5,178 nt of DNA, from positions 1 to 5,178 of the forward strand of contig JAOZUU010000240.1 of assembly GCA_029938515.1 (NCBI GenBank), written 5' to 3'. The stretch comes from Desulfobacterales bacterium (lineage in GTDB: Bacteria > Desulfobacterota > Desulfobacteria > Desulfobacterales > QNYZ01). The position numbers were made by a program, and so were the translations under genes. Within the stretch, counting starts at the first letter, position 1, and each line of letters opens with the position of its first letter. A model generated the notes under the pieces. It did not search any database, was not told the origin of the DNA, and saw nothing but the letters and a program-made list of their open reading frames with translations. Below are positions 1 to 5,170 of the stretch, piece after piece.

Positions 1-37
1 CAGAGTAACGTCCAGGTTTTACCCTGAAACCCTTTGA

Positions 38-174
38 TTAGCCACAGACCCACACAGACCTACACGGACTATTCTTTTAAAAAAAACAGGTGGATACTAT
101 TGGGAAACCTGTCAGTGTTTGTCTGTGTGTGGCCTGCAGCGGCGAAGCTTCAGCGAAGACGGGTCAGTGGCTAA
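38..174. repeat. Degenerate inverted-repeat element, GCCACAGACC type
   Basis: The left arm (38-70) carries TTAGCCACAGACC followed by CACAGACC and TACACGGACT, a roughly 10-base degenerate period. The right arm is its approximate reverse complement in two blocks: GTCAGTGTTTGTCTGTGTGTGG at 111-132 (two central mismatches and one near the end), then CAGTGGCTAA at 165-174 (one mismatch). Between the two blocks sits an extra ~32-base piece (133-164) containing the near-repeats CGGCGAAG and CAGCGAAG around the palindrome GAAGCTTC. The arms are separated by an A-rich spacer with a run of A. It looks like an interspersed extragenic palindrome able to form a long imperfect hairpin. No protein is encoded in it. 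Its function is unknown; naming it a family member is inference from memory of similar sequences in environmental genomes. Confidence 0.6.
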
Positions 175-216
175 TTTTTATGCTATCGTGAAATAATGTT
201 CGAATGAGATGAAGAT

Positions 217-249
217 TTGACATTTTCGCTGTTAGCGATTAGTTATTTT
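217..249 (+). promoter_or_regulatory. Possible promoter with embedded inverted repeat, upstream of porin
   Basis: A perfect TTGACA lies at 217-222, but the best -10-like hexamer (TATTTT, 244-249) is 21 bases away, which is too far for a good sigma70 promoter. At the usual 17-base spacing there is only a poor match. The interval contains a perfect inverted repeat TCGCT-GTT-AGCGA (226-238) that could be a regulator site. Weak spacing together with an operator-like palindrome would suit an activated or repressed promoter, but this is inference. I see no convincing Pho box. Confidence 0.25.
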
Positions 250-261
250 GGAAAATGATTC

Positions 262-276
262 GGGGAAATATTCCCC
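262..276 (+). promoter_or_regulatory. Perfect hairpin covering the porin ribosome site
   Basis: GGGGAAATATTCCCC forms a 6-bp perfect stem (GGGGAA/TTCCCC) with a 3-base loop and ends exactly one base before the ATG at 277. The only Shine-Dalgarno-like purines (GGGGAA) are the left arm, so pairing would hide the ribosome site. It may reduce or regulate translation, or may be a DNA operator. The structure is visible in the sequence; the role is inferred. Confidence 0.4.
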
Positions 277-1595
277 ATGTTGCGGGAATTAAACATTAAT
301 CTTGACCGAAGTCTTGACCGGTGCTTATCCGCGGGTTTTATTGTGGTTCTGGTCATGTGGCTGGGTTTGACCATGTCTGTTGCCCTTGCGAGGGCCCGGG
401 AGGAAGGTCGCGTCGGTCGTTCGGTATACTGGGAAGACGGCCTGCACCTGATCGGCCCGCGCGAAAATCTTGAACTTTTGTGGAACGTTAAAATTGACGG
501 TGATGTAGGGAACATCGATGCCGACAGGGAACTGCAAACGGCTTTCAACGGTTTGGGAGACAATCACGCCGATTTTCGCCGGTTCAATCTGGTCTTCATG
601 GGCCGATGGATCGGTGTGCTTGAGTACAAGCTCGAAGTCGATTTTTCAGATGCCCAAAGCATCAAGGACGAGTGGATTCGTTTCACCGGAAACGAAACCC
701 TCCGTCACTTTATCTTTGGCCATATAAAGGAACCTTTCTCCCTGGAAAACCTGACCAGCAGCACCCATACGGCCTTCATGGAGCGTTCGTTGCCGACCAT
801 GGCATTTTCCCCGTGCAGAAACTTTGGCGCCGTTGCCGTGGGAAATAGAGGCGGCGCCCTGACCTGGTCTTTCGGATTTTACCTGAACACCGGTTCCCTC
901 AGCTTTGATGGCCAGTCCAAAGACATGCTCTCCGAGGGCAATGGCATTGACCTGGCTATCCGCATTACGGACCTGGTACAATATCAGGATGACGGACAAC
1001 GGCTGACGCATCTCGGCTTTTCATGGTCCCATGGATTTCGAGATGGCGACCGGGAGGACCCGAATGCACAGCTCAGAACCCGCCCGGAGTCTTTTCTGAC
1101 CGATGTAAGACTGGTAGATACTGGAAATCTGGTAAACCATCGGCGAGACCTGGTTGCCATCGAAGCGGCGTGGTTGAACGGTCCGCTGTCCTTTCAGGGA
1201 GAGTATTTTCACGCTTTCATCGAATCGACCGAGAATTTTGATTTTGGCGGCTGGTATCTCTCCGGCAGTTATGTTCTGACCGGCGAGACCCGTAAGTATC
1301 GGAAGACGGGCGGGGTTTTTGGCGAGATCAAGCCGGTGAGATCGTTCCATCCCTCCACAGGGGGATGGGGCGCCCTGGAGAACTGGCACTGCGTTATTCC
1401 AGTGTGGATTTGAATGATAAAAGTGTGCGCGGCGGAAAAGAGCGTAACGTTACCGTTGGTCTGAACTGGTACCTGACACGCAAGCTCCGGTTCATGGCTA
1501 ATTATATCTATGTTAACGTGAGAGATCGCGGCGAGCCACCTGTCAGCAACGGTGACGCCAATATTCTCATGGCCCGGTTCCAGGTCCGTCTCTGA
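277..1595 (+). pseudogene. Phosphate-selective porin (OprP/OprO family), frameshifted
   Basis: This is an outer-membrane beta-barrel porin of the Porin_O_P family, whose members form trimeric channels for anions such as phosphate. The start at 277 gives a plausible, rather long signal peptide (hydrophobic core about residues 19-37, cleavage near ALA at 36-38). The family hallmark is at residues 148-173: GHIKEPFSLENLTSS followed by FMERSLP. Upstream, LEVDFSD and the IKDEWIRF region also fit. The first frame runs to the codon ending at 1380, then reads ten unrelated residues to a TGA at 1411-1413. The true C-terminus ([13 protein letters not shown]... to VNV...FQVRL) continues in another frame from 1383 to the TGA at 1593-1595. 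Removing one GA from GGAGAACTGG restores GALELALRYS and a single 438-residue protein, a normal family length. Without the last ~70 residues the barrel would lack its final strands, so the gene is either inactive or carries a sequencing error. The conserved sequence on both sides suggests a recent event. The substrate is not predictable, because family members vary in anion preference. Confidence 0.85.
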
Positions 1596-1703
1596 ATGCG
1601 ACCTTTGGAAATGGCCGGCAAGATTGAAAAAAGTTGGGATGAGATATTAAAACTGCTGCAGCCAGCCTCCCTGGCTGTCTATTCGGGAAAGGACCTAAAA
1701 TGA
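1596..1703 (+). CDS. Possible 35-aa small protein, coupled to the lipoprotein
   Basis: An ATG follows the porin stop without a gap (TGA-ATG), in the same frame as the porin C-terminus. It opens a 35-codon frame, MRPLEMAGKIEKSWDEILKL and on to ...SGKDLK. The peptide is charged, partly amphipathic, and has no membrane segment or known motif. Its stop overlaps the next start as ATGA (1700-1703), the classic arrangement for translational coupling. Against it: there is no clear Shine-Dalgarno sequence, a frame of this length can easily be open by chance, and a hairpin lies within it. A second in-frame ATG is at 1611. I do not recognise it; it may simply be leader or spacer sequence. Confidence 0.25.
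   Translation: MRPLEMAGKIEKSWDEILKLLQPASLAVYSGKDLK
1659..1677 (+). other. RNA hairpin between porin and lipoprotein
   Basis: CAGCCAG-CCTCC-CTGGCTG is a perfect 7-bp stem with a 5-base loop. No T-run follows (TCTATTCGGG), so it is not a standard intrinsic terminator. It could attenuate read-through or stabilise the 3' end of the porin message. It ends 8 bases before the GGGAAAGGA purine stretch that serves the lipoprotein. Confidence 0.4.
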
Positions 1704-1843
1704 ATAAAATCATTGCTCTCATAATAGCCGGCGTGGTGTTGATATTAAGCTGTGCTCACCAGAATGATCTATCCGAAGAGGAGAAGGCAGATTACCGCCG
1801 CGCCAGAGAAGTTTATTTTCAGGGGCAAAGAGGTGGGCCATGA
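1700..1843 (+). CDS. Small lipoprotein, 47 aa, function unknown
   Basis: The frame encodes a 47-residue protein beginning MNKIIALIIAGVVLILSC. This is a textbook lipoprotein signal: a Lys at position 3, a hydrophobic core over residues 4-16, and a lipobox ILS-Cys with the acylated Cys at 18. The mature part is only 30 residues, polar and charged (DLSEEEKADYRRAREVYF) and probably helical, ending GQRGGP. The start is supported by AAAGGA at 1688-1693, six bases upstream. It would be exported by Sec, cut by signal peptidase II and anchored in a membrane; an Ala at +2 favours the outer membrane by the E. coli rule. It follows the broken porin and may be cotranscribed with it. Short helical lipoproteins next to porins are often of unknown function, and I do not recognise this one. 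The 3' end shows no obvious truncation. Confidence 0.6.
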   Translation: MNKIIALIIAGVVLILSCAHQNDLSEEEKADYRRAREVYFQGQRGGP

Positions 1844-1930
1844 TACATCGTCCGTGGTTTTTTATTCCGGAGGCGAATCTTTAGTACATTTATTCACAAA
1901 TATTGTAACGTTTTCCGGGGCTTTTTAATT

Positions 1931-2014
1931 TAACCGCAGAGTTCGCCGAGATCGCAGAGGTCATTATTATTAAACGTTATCATTTCTCGGCGTACTCCGC
2001 GTGCTCAGCGGTGA
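1931..2014. repeat. Degenerate inverted-repeat element, AACCGCAGAG type
   Basis: The left arm (1931-1960) is TAACCGCAGAG-TT-CGCCGAG-AT-CGCAGAGG, three copies of a CGCNGAG unit with a 9-base period. The right arm (1985-2014) is the matching reverse complement: CTCGGCG-TA-CTCCGCG-TG-CTCAGCGGTGA. The 7-base units pair almost perfectly while the 2-base linkers do not. The arms flank an AT-rich spacer (1961-1984). This would fold into a long hairpin with regularly spaced internal loops. I know this pattern as a widespread extragenic palindrome of deltaproteobacteria and other environmental bacteria; its function is unsettled. It has the same architecture as the element at 38-174 but a different unit sequence. 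The rest of the 1844-2322 intergenic region shows no convincing gene, apart from a weak 68-codon frame. Confidence 0.7.
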
Positions 2015-2032
2015 GATTTCCTACGTCCAAAA

Positions 2033-2239
2033 TTGCCACATTTTAGCCGGGTTAGAGAGAAATGCCGTATTGACAATATAACCGATTTCCGATATGTGAA
2101 TCTCGATAGTTGGTTGCCGGGTGATGATTGCCGTTTTTCAAAGGTCTCATATTGGGATGCATTTGGTTACCGCACGCCACATCAAATTTTCCCTGATTTT
2201 GCTCTCGAAAATGGAATTCTTATTATTGAACGAGGGTGA
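2033..2239 (+). other. Doubtful 68-codon frame, possible transposase remnant
   Basis: A reading frame starting with TTG, without a clear ribosome site, begins 18 bases after the inverted-repeat element. Residues 44-53 read FGYRTPHQIF, which resembles the LGYRTPxEVF signature near the C-terminus of IS3/IS30-type integrase-fold transposases, and the frame ends ~15 residues later, as those proteins do. Nothing upstream resembles the rest of a transposase, and no DDE motif is visible. It may be the eroded tail of an insertion sequence, or chance. I do not regard it as a functional gene. Confidence 0.2.
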
Positions 2240-2250
2240 GTGAGCTACCA

Positions 2251-2288
2251 GATCCTCAGGCAGGCCCATATTAGATCCCACAGGCAGG
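2251..2288. repeat. Imperfect 14-15 base direct repeat upstream of cls
   Basis: GATCCTCAGGCAGG (2251-2264) recurs as GATCCCACAGGCAGG (2274-2288), with start-to-start spacing of 23 bases. The CAGGCAGG core is identical and 24 bases apart. The copies lie 35-72 bases before the cardiolipin synthase start and could be paired regulator sites on its leader or a short duplication. Only the repetition itself is certain. Confidence 0.4.
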
Positions 2289-2322
2289 ACAGACTAAGGA
2301 ACCCGACTGGAGAGCAAGACTC

Positions 2323-3810
2323 TTGCCGGACGAGAATTTGAAAAATGCTGACGGGGGACAGAAGCCATCCCGTCCACAGCGCCGAAGGAAAACAAAATTG
2401 ATTGCCACTCTCCTGGTCATTTTACACATTCTCGGTGTGATCTCTTCGGTGCATGCCATAATGAGTACCCGGACGGCGCCGGGGGCCATTGCCTGGGCCG
2501 TCTCTCTCAACACCTTTCCCTACCTCGCCGTTCCGGCCTACTGGATCTTCGGCCGCAACAAATTCCAGGGCTATGTCACGGCTCGTCAGCTCGTCGATGA
2601 GAAGTTGGTCCGGGTGGCACCCGAGACCCAGGCTCATGTCGAGCAGTTTATGATCTCCCATGAGGAACTCACACCGGCTTTGAGGATGGTCGACACGCTT
2701 ACCGACATGCCTTTCACAACGGGCAACGACGTGGAGTTACTCATCGACGGCGACGCTACGTTCAAAAGCATTATAGAAGGCATCGAAACGGCCAGAATGT
2801 ATGTTCTGTTCCAGTTCTACATCATCAAGGACGACGAGATCGGCTTGGAAATCAAGGACCTGTTGATTCGCAAAGCCGGCGAAGGGGTGCGGGTTTTGTT
2901 TCTTTACGACGAGATCGGCAGCAGCAAGCTGCCCAACGAATACCGCGAAGAACTGCAAAAGGCCGGGATTGAGGTCTCCGCCTTCAACACGACCCAGGGG
3001 AACCGCAACCGCTTCCAGCTCAACTTTCGTAACCATCGCAAGGTCGTGGTCGTGGACGGCCACACGGCCTGGATCGGGGGGCACAACGTTGGTGATGAAT
3101 ACCTCGGAAAGGACCCCAAGTTCGGGCACTGGCGGGATACCCACGTCCGCTTCGAGGGACCCGCGGTCATTGGCGCTCAGCTCTCCTTTGTCGAAGACTG
3201 GTATTGGGCGACCGGGAAATCTCCTGAGCTCGACTGGCTGCCCGATCCCTCGACAACTGGTAATCGCAAGATGCTGGTCATTCCCACTTCACCTGCCGAC
3301 GCCCGTGAGACGGCCTCTCTCATATTCATCCAGGCGATTTCCGGTGCCCTGGAGCGGGTCTGGATTGCCAGCCCCTACTTCGTTCCTGACGAGGGAGTGC
3401 TGAAAGCCCTCGAATTGGCCGACCTGCGGGGGGTCGATGTGCGGATCCTGATTCCCGACAAACCCGATCATATGATGGTCTATCTCGCCGCCTTCACCTT
3501 CGTGGACGAGCTCGCCAACACCGACATCGGCTTCTATCGCTACACCAGCGGCTTCCTGCACCAGAAAGTCGTGCTCGTCGATGACAGCATTGCAATGGTT
3601 GGAACCACCAACCTCGACAACCGCTCCCTGCGATTGAATTTCGAGGTCATGGCTCTGGCGGTGGATCCGCCGTTCGCCGGCGAGGTGGCCGCCATGCTCG
3701 AGGAGGACTTCGCCCATTCGCGTAAGATGCGCCCCGGCGAGTATCGCGAGAAGCATTTCTGGTTCCGATTCGCAACGAGGGTTGCTCGCCTCACGGCACC
3801 GATCTTGTAG
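2323..3810 (+). CDS. cls: Cardiolipin synthase (ClsA type, phospholipase D superfamily)
   Basis: This inner-membrane enzyme makes cardiolipin; bacterial ClsA condenses two phosphatidylglycerols, releasing glycerol. The 495-residue protein matches the usual ~480-500. Two N-terminal membrane segments are at about 26-46 and 55-77, the second being the PLDc_N-type domain (AIAWAVSLN...YWIFG). Two catalytic HKD motifs follow. The first is HRKVVVVD with H238, K240 and D245, then GGHNVGDEYLG. The second is HQKVVLVD with H413, K415 and D420, then TNLDNRSLRLNFEV. The C-terminus (RLTAPIL) resembles the ClsA ending. No in-frame ATG or GTG exists upstream before a stop at 2272-2274. TTG at 2323 is chosen because GGAGAG lies 8 bases before it; TTG 2338 is the alternative. 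The ATG at residue 47 would remove the first membrane segment. The gene looks richer in G+C than the DNA after it and appears intact. It is probably monocistronic. Confidence 0.95.
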   Translation: MPDENLKNADGGQKPSRPQRRRKTKLIATLLVILHILGVISSVHAIMSTRTAPGAIAWAVSLNTFPYLAVPAYWIFGRNKFQGYVTARQLVDEKLVRVAPETQAHVEQFMISHEELTPALRMVDTLTDMPFTTGNDVELLIDGDATFKSIIEGIETARMYVLFQFYIIKDDEIGLEIKDLLIRKAGEGVRVLFLYDEIGSSKLPNEYREELQKAGIEVSAFNTTQGNRNRFQLNFRNHRKVVVVDGHTAWIGGHNVGDEYLGKDPKFGHWRDTHVRFEGPAVIGAQLSFVEDWYWATGKSPELDWLPDPSTTGNRKMLVIPTSPADARETASLIFIQAISGALERVWIASPYFVPDEGVLKALELADLRGVDVRILIPDKPDHMMVYLAAFTFVDELANTDIGFYRYTSGFLHQKVVLVDDSIAMVGTTNLDNRSLRLNFEVMALAVDPPFAGEVAAMLEEDFAHSRKMRPGEYREKHFWFRFATRVARLTAPIL

Positions 3811-3811
3811 G

Positions 3812-3834
3812 CTGGAGGTATCGCCATACTCCAG
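3812..3834 (+). terminator. Hairpin just after the cls stop codon
   Basis: CTGGAG-G-TAT-CGCC-ATA-CTCCAG forms a 9-bp stem with one bulged G and a 4-base loop, starting one base after the cls stop. No T-run follows, so termination would be weak or factor-assisted; it could instead protect the 3' end of the cls mRNA. It could also work on the opposite strand for the convergent carbonic anhydrase remnant. Confidence 0.35.
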
Positions 3835-3879
3835 TTCGAGAGCATGAGGGGCCACTTCAATCTCAGCGTATCCATCAAT

Positions 3880-4090
3880 TTATTTCAAGCGATATATTTC
3901 CATGATATCTCTCAGTATATCAGGAATATCGATTTTTAAATCAATCAACTGCCCTGAATGAATGTCAAATACCCAACCGTGTACCTGAATCTTCCTTTCC
4001 TTTTGACAAATTTTCAAAGTATTTTTCGTCCAGTTCCAACTGTTTTGAAATCCATTCTTTATTATTCTTAAAAATCTTGTCCATGCTCAT
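3880..4090 (-). pseudogene. Beta-carbonic anhydrase, internally deleted remnant
   Basis: Beta-carbonic anhydrases are zinc enzymes that interconvert CO2 and bicarbonate and are usually ~200-220 residues. On the minus strand an ATG at 4090 opens MSMDKIFKNNKEWISKQLEL then DEKYFENLSKG, the normal N-terminal helices of Can-type enzymes. It has a perfect AGGAGG (4098-4103) seven bases upstream. Instead of the expected zinc-binding CSDSR segment, the frame reads a few random residues and stops at 3965-3967. In the +1 frame, from about 3999 down to the TAA at 3880-3882, the family C-terminus appears: KERKIQVHGWVFDIHSGQL, then IDLKIDIPDILRDIMEIYRLK. About 140 residues, including all zinc ligands (Cys, Asp, His, Cys), are missing, so it cannot be an active enzyme. 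The joint lies in the purine run AAAAGGAAAGGAAG, suggesting deletion between short repeats. It is AT-rich, unlike cls beside it. A 41-residue peptide (3965-4090) could still be translated. Confidence 0.8.
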
Positions 4091-4268
4091 CTCAAAACCT
4101 CCTTTATTCGCAATTTAAAATGAATATGCACGGGTGTAATAAATATAAGTTGTGGGAAAAAGGAATCAGATAAAAAGAAACGGTTAACAAGTCCCCATTC
4201 CAGCAGGTCATCAGCAGAAATGGGATTACCCGGCATTAAAAGTTCCGATAACCACCGTCATCTAAAAC

Positions 4269-4302
4269 TTTACATTAATCTCATTAAGGTATATTATATA
4301 AT
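4269..4302 (+). promoter_or_regulatory. Sigma70-like promoter for the EEP gene
   Basis: TTTACA (4269-4274, five of six to TTGACA) is followed after exactly 17 bases by TATTAT (4292-4297, five of six to TATAAT). A perfect TATAAT overlaps at 4297-4302 but would give a 22-base spacer. The surrounding DNA is very AT-rich. Transcription would begin about 4305, leaving a leader of about 35 bases before the ATG at 4339. No operator is evident. Confidence 0.55.
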
Positions 4303-4338
4303 ACACAGAAAAATATCAAGAAGGCGGATGATGATCGT

Positions 4339-5079
4339 ATGCGATTTCTTTTATACAATATTCGGTATGCGGCGGGAATCGGGAGGCATTTCCACCTTCC
4401 GGTACCTTACAGCGGCTATTTTAAAAATACCAACGGTAATTTAAAAACGATCCTGGACTTCATAAAATCAGTGAATCCGGATATCATCGGATTGATCGAA
4501 GTGGACAGCGGCTCTTTTCGCTCTGGAAAAAACAACCAGGCTGAGGGTATTGCCTGGGAATTGCAGCACAATCATATCTATAAATCAAAATATCCCGCAT
4601 CATCCATGGCTCGGAAAGTGCCCTTGCTGAATAAACAGGGCAATGCGATATTGACCAACCAGAAGATTGTTTCCCAGAAGTTTCATTATTTTCGCGAAGG
4701 CGTCAAACGGCTTGTGATTGAACTGGAGCTGGCCGATTTTTCGGTTTATCTGGTGCATCTGTCCATCAAATTTCGTCACCGGCAATATCAGCTTCAGGAT
4801 CTGCATACCATGATAAACAATGAAAAAAAACCGATCATTGTGGCCGGGGATTTTAACGTCTTTCGGGGTGATCGGGAATTGCAATTGTTCATGGCGGCCA
4901 CCGGGTTGAAAAATGCCAACGATGACGGTCAGCCTTCGCACCCCAGCCGGGCACCGCGTCGACAACTGGATTATATTTTCCACAGCCCGCAGATAAAGAT
5001 TAACAATTTTCAGATTCCCAAAGTCAAATTTTCCGACCATGCGCCCCTGGTCTGTGAGTTTGAAATCAACATAAAATGA
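4339..5079 (+). CDS. Endonuclease/exonuclease/phosphatase (EEP) family protein
   Basis: The 246-residue protein belongs to the metal-dependent EEP (DNase I-like) superfamily, whose members cut phosphodiester or phosphomonoester bonds in nucleic acids, inositol phosphates or lipids. All family motifs are present in order: LLYNIR (residues 4-9), PDIIGLIEVDSGS with the metal-binding E54, GNAILTN, VHLS with the following RHRQYQLQDL, AGDFN with D171 and N173, LDYIF (210-214) and SDHAP with D233 and H234. It therefore looks catalytically complete. There is no signal peptide, so it is likely cytoplasmic. ATG 4339 is chosen because the first beta strand (MRFLLYNIR) begins there; AAGGCGG at 4321-4327 serves as the ribosome site. 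Earlier ATGs at 4328 and 4331 are out of frame. The substrate is unknown. E. coli YbhP, an EEP protein encoded next to cardiolipin synthase ClsB, is a suggestive parallel for a membrane-lipid role, but this remains inference. Confidence 0.9.
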   Translation: MRFLLYNIRYAAGIGRHFHLPVPYSGYFKNTNGNLKTILDFIKSVNPDIIGLIEVDSGSFRSGKNNQAEGIAWELQHNHIYKSKYPASSMARKVPLLNKQGNAILTNQKIVSQKFHYFREGVKRLVIELELADFSVYLVHLSIKFRHRQYQLQDLHTMINNEKKPIIVAGDFNVFRGDRELQLFMAATGLKNANDDGQPSHPSRAPRRQLDYIFHSPQIKINNFQIPKVKFSDHAPLVCEFEINIK

Positions 5080-5087
5080 ACATCAAA

Positions 5088-5111
5088 CCGGGTCATCCCG
5101 GAGAGTTTTTT
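5088..5111 (+). terminator. Intrinsic terminator after the EEP gene
   Basis: CCGGG-TCAT-CCCGG is a G+C-rich 5-bp stem with a 4-base loop, followed by AGAG and six T. It starts nine bases after the EEP stop. The 4-base gap before the T-run is slightly long, but the layout fits Rho-independent termination. Confidence 0.55.
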
Positions 5112-5112
5112 C

Positions 5113-5128
5113 AGGGACAGCCCTTTTT
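5113..5128 (+). terminator. Possible second, weaker terminator in tandem
   Basis: AGGG-ACAG-CCCT gives a short 4-bp stem directly followed by a T-rich stretch (TTTTT then CTTCTGTTT). It lies two bases after the T-run of the previous terminator, so the pair may act as a tandem stop. The short stem makes this uncertain. Confidence 0.35.
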
Positions 5129-5170
5129 CTTCTGTTTAACAAGATCAGGAAGTTGTTTTTGTGCTGCCCA

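Noticed and set aside
38..174. CRISPR-like repeat array
   Set aside because: The repeats are short, degenerate and in inverted arms; there are no unique spacers of constant length and no cas genes.
646..1011. 121-codon minus-strand frame inside the porin
   Set aside because: It mirrors conserved porin codons and its translation shows no domain or start signal.
1381..1413. Programmed ribosomal frameshift in the porin
   Set aside because: No slippery heptamer or downstream pseudoknot is visible, and the family is not known for recoding; a GA duplication explains it more simply.
1841..1870. Terminator after the lipoprotein (CCATG...CGTGG then TTTTTT)
   Set aside because: The stem is only 5 bp with a G-U pair and a 10-base loop; the T-run is suggestive but the hairpin is too weak to call.
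2070..2098. TTGACA with a TATGTG 17 bases downstream as a promoter
   Set aside because: The -10 matches only three of six bases and no convincing gene follows within 200 bases.
3289..3855. Long open frame (188 codons) on the minus strand within and beyond cls
   Set aside because: It is antisense to the conserved HKD-containing part of cardiolipin synthase, has no recognisable motif, and is explained by the G+C-rich codon pattern of cls.
4193..4226. Inverted repeat CCCATT...AATGGG as a terminator or operator
   Set aside because: Only 6 bp of stem around a ~19-base loop with no T-run; this is expected by chance.
4220..4444. 74-codon frame running into the EEP gene from upstream
   Set aside because: It spans the promoter and leader, overlaps the well-supported EEP N-terminus in another frame, and has no recognisable motif or ribosome site.
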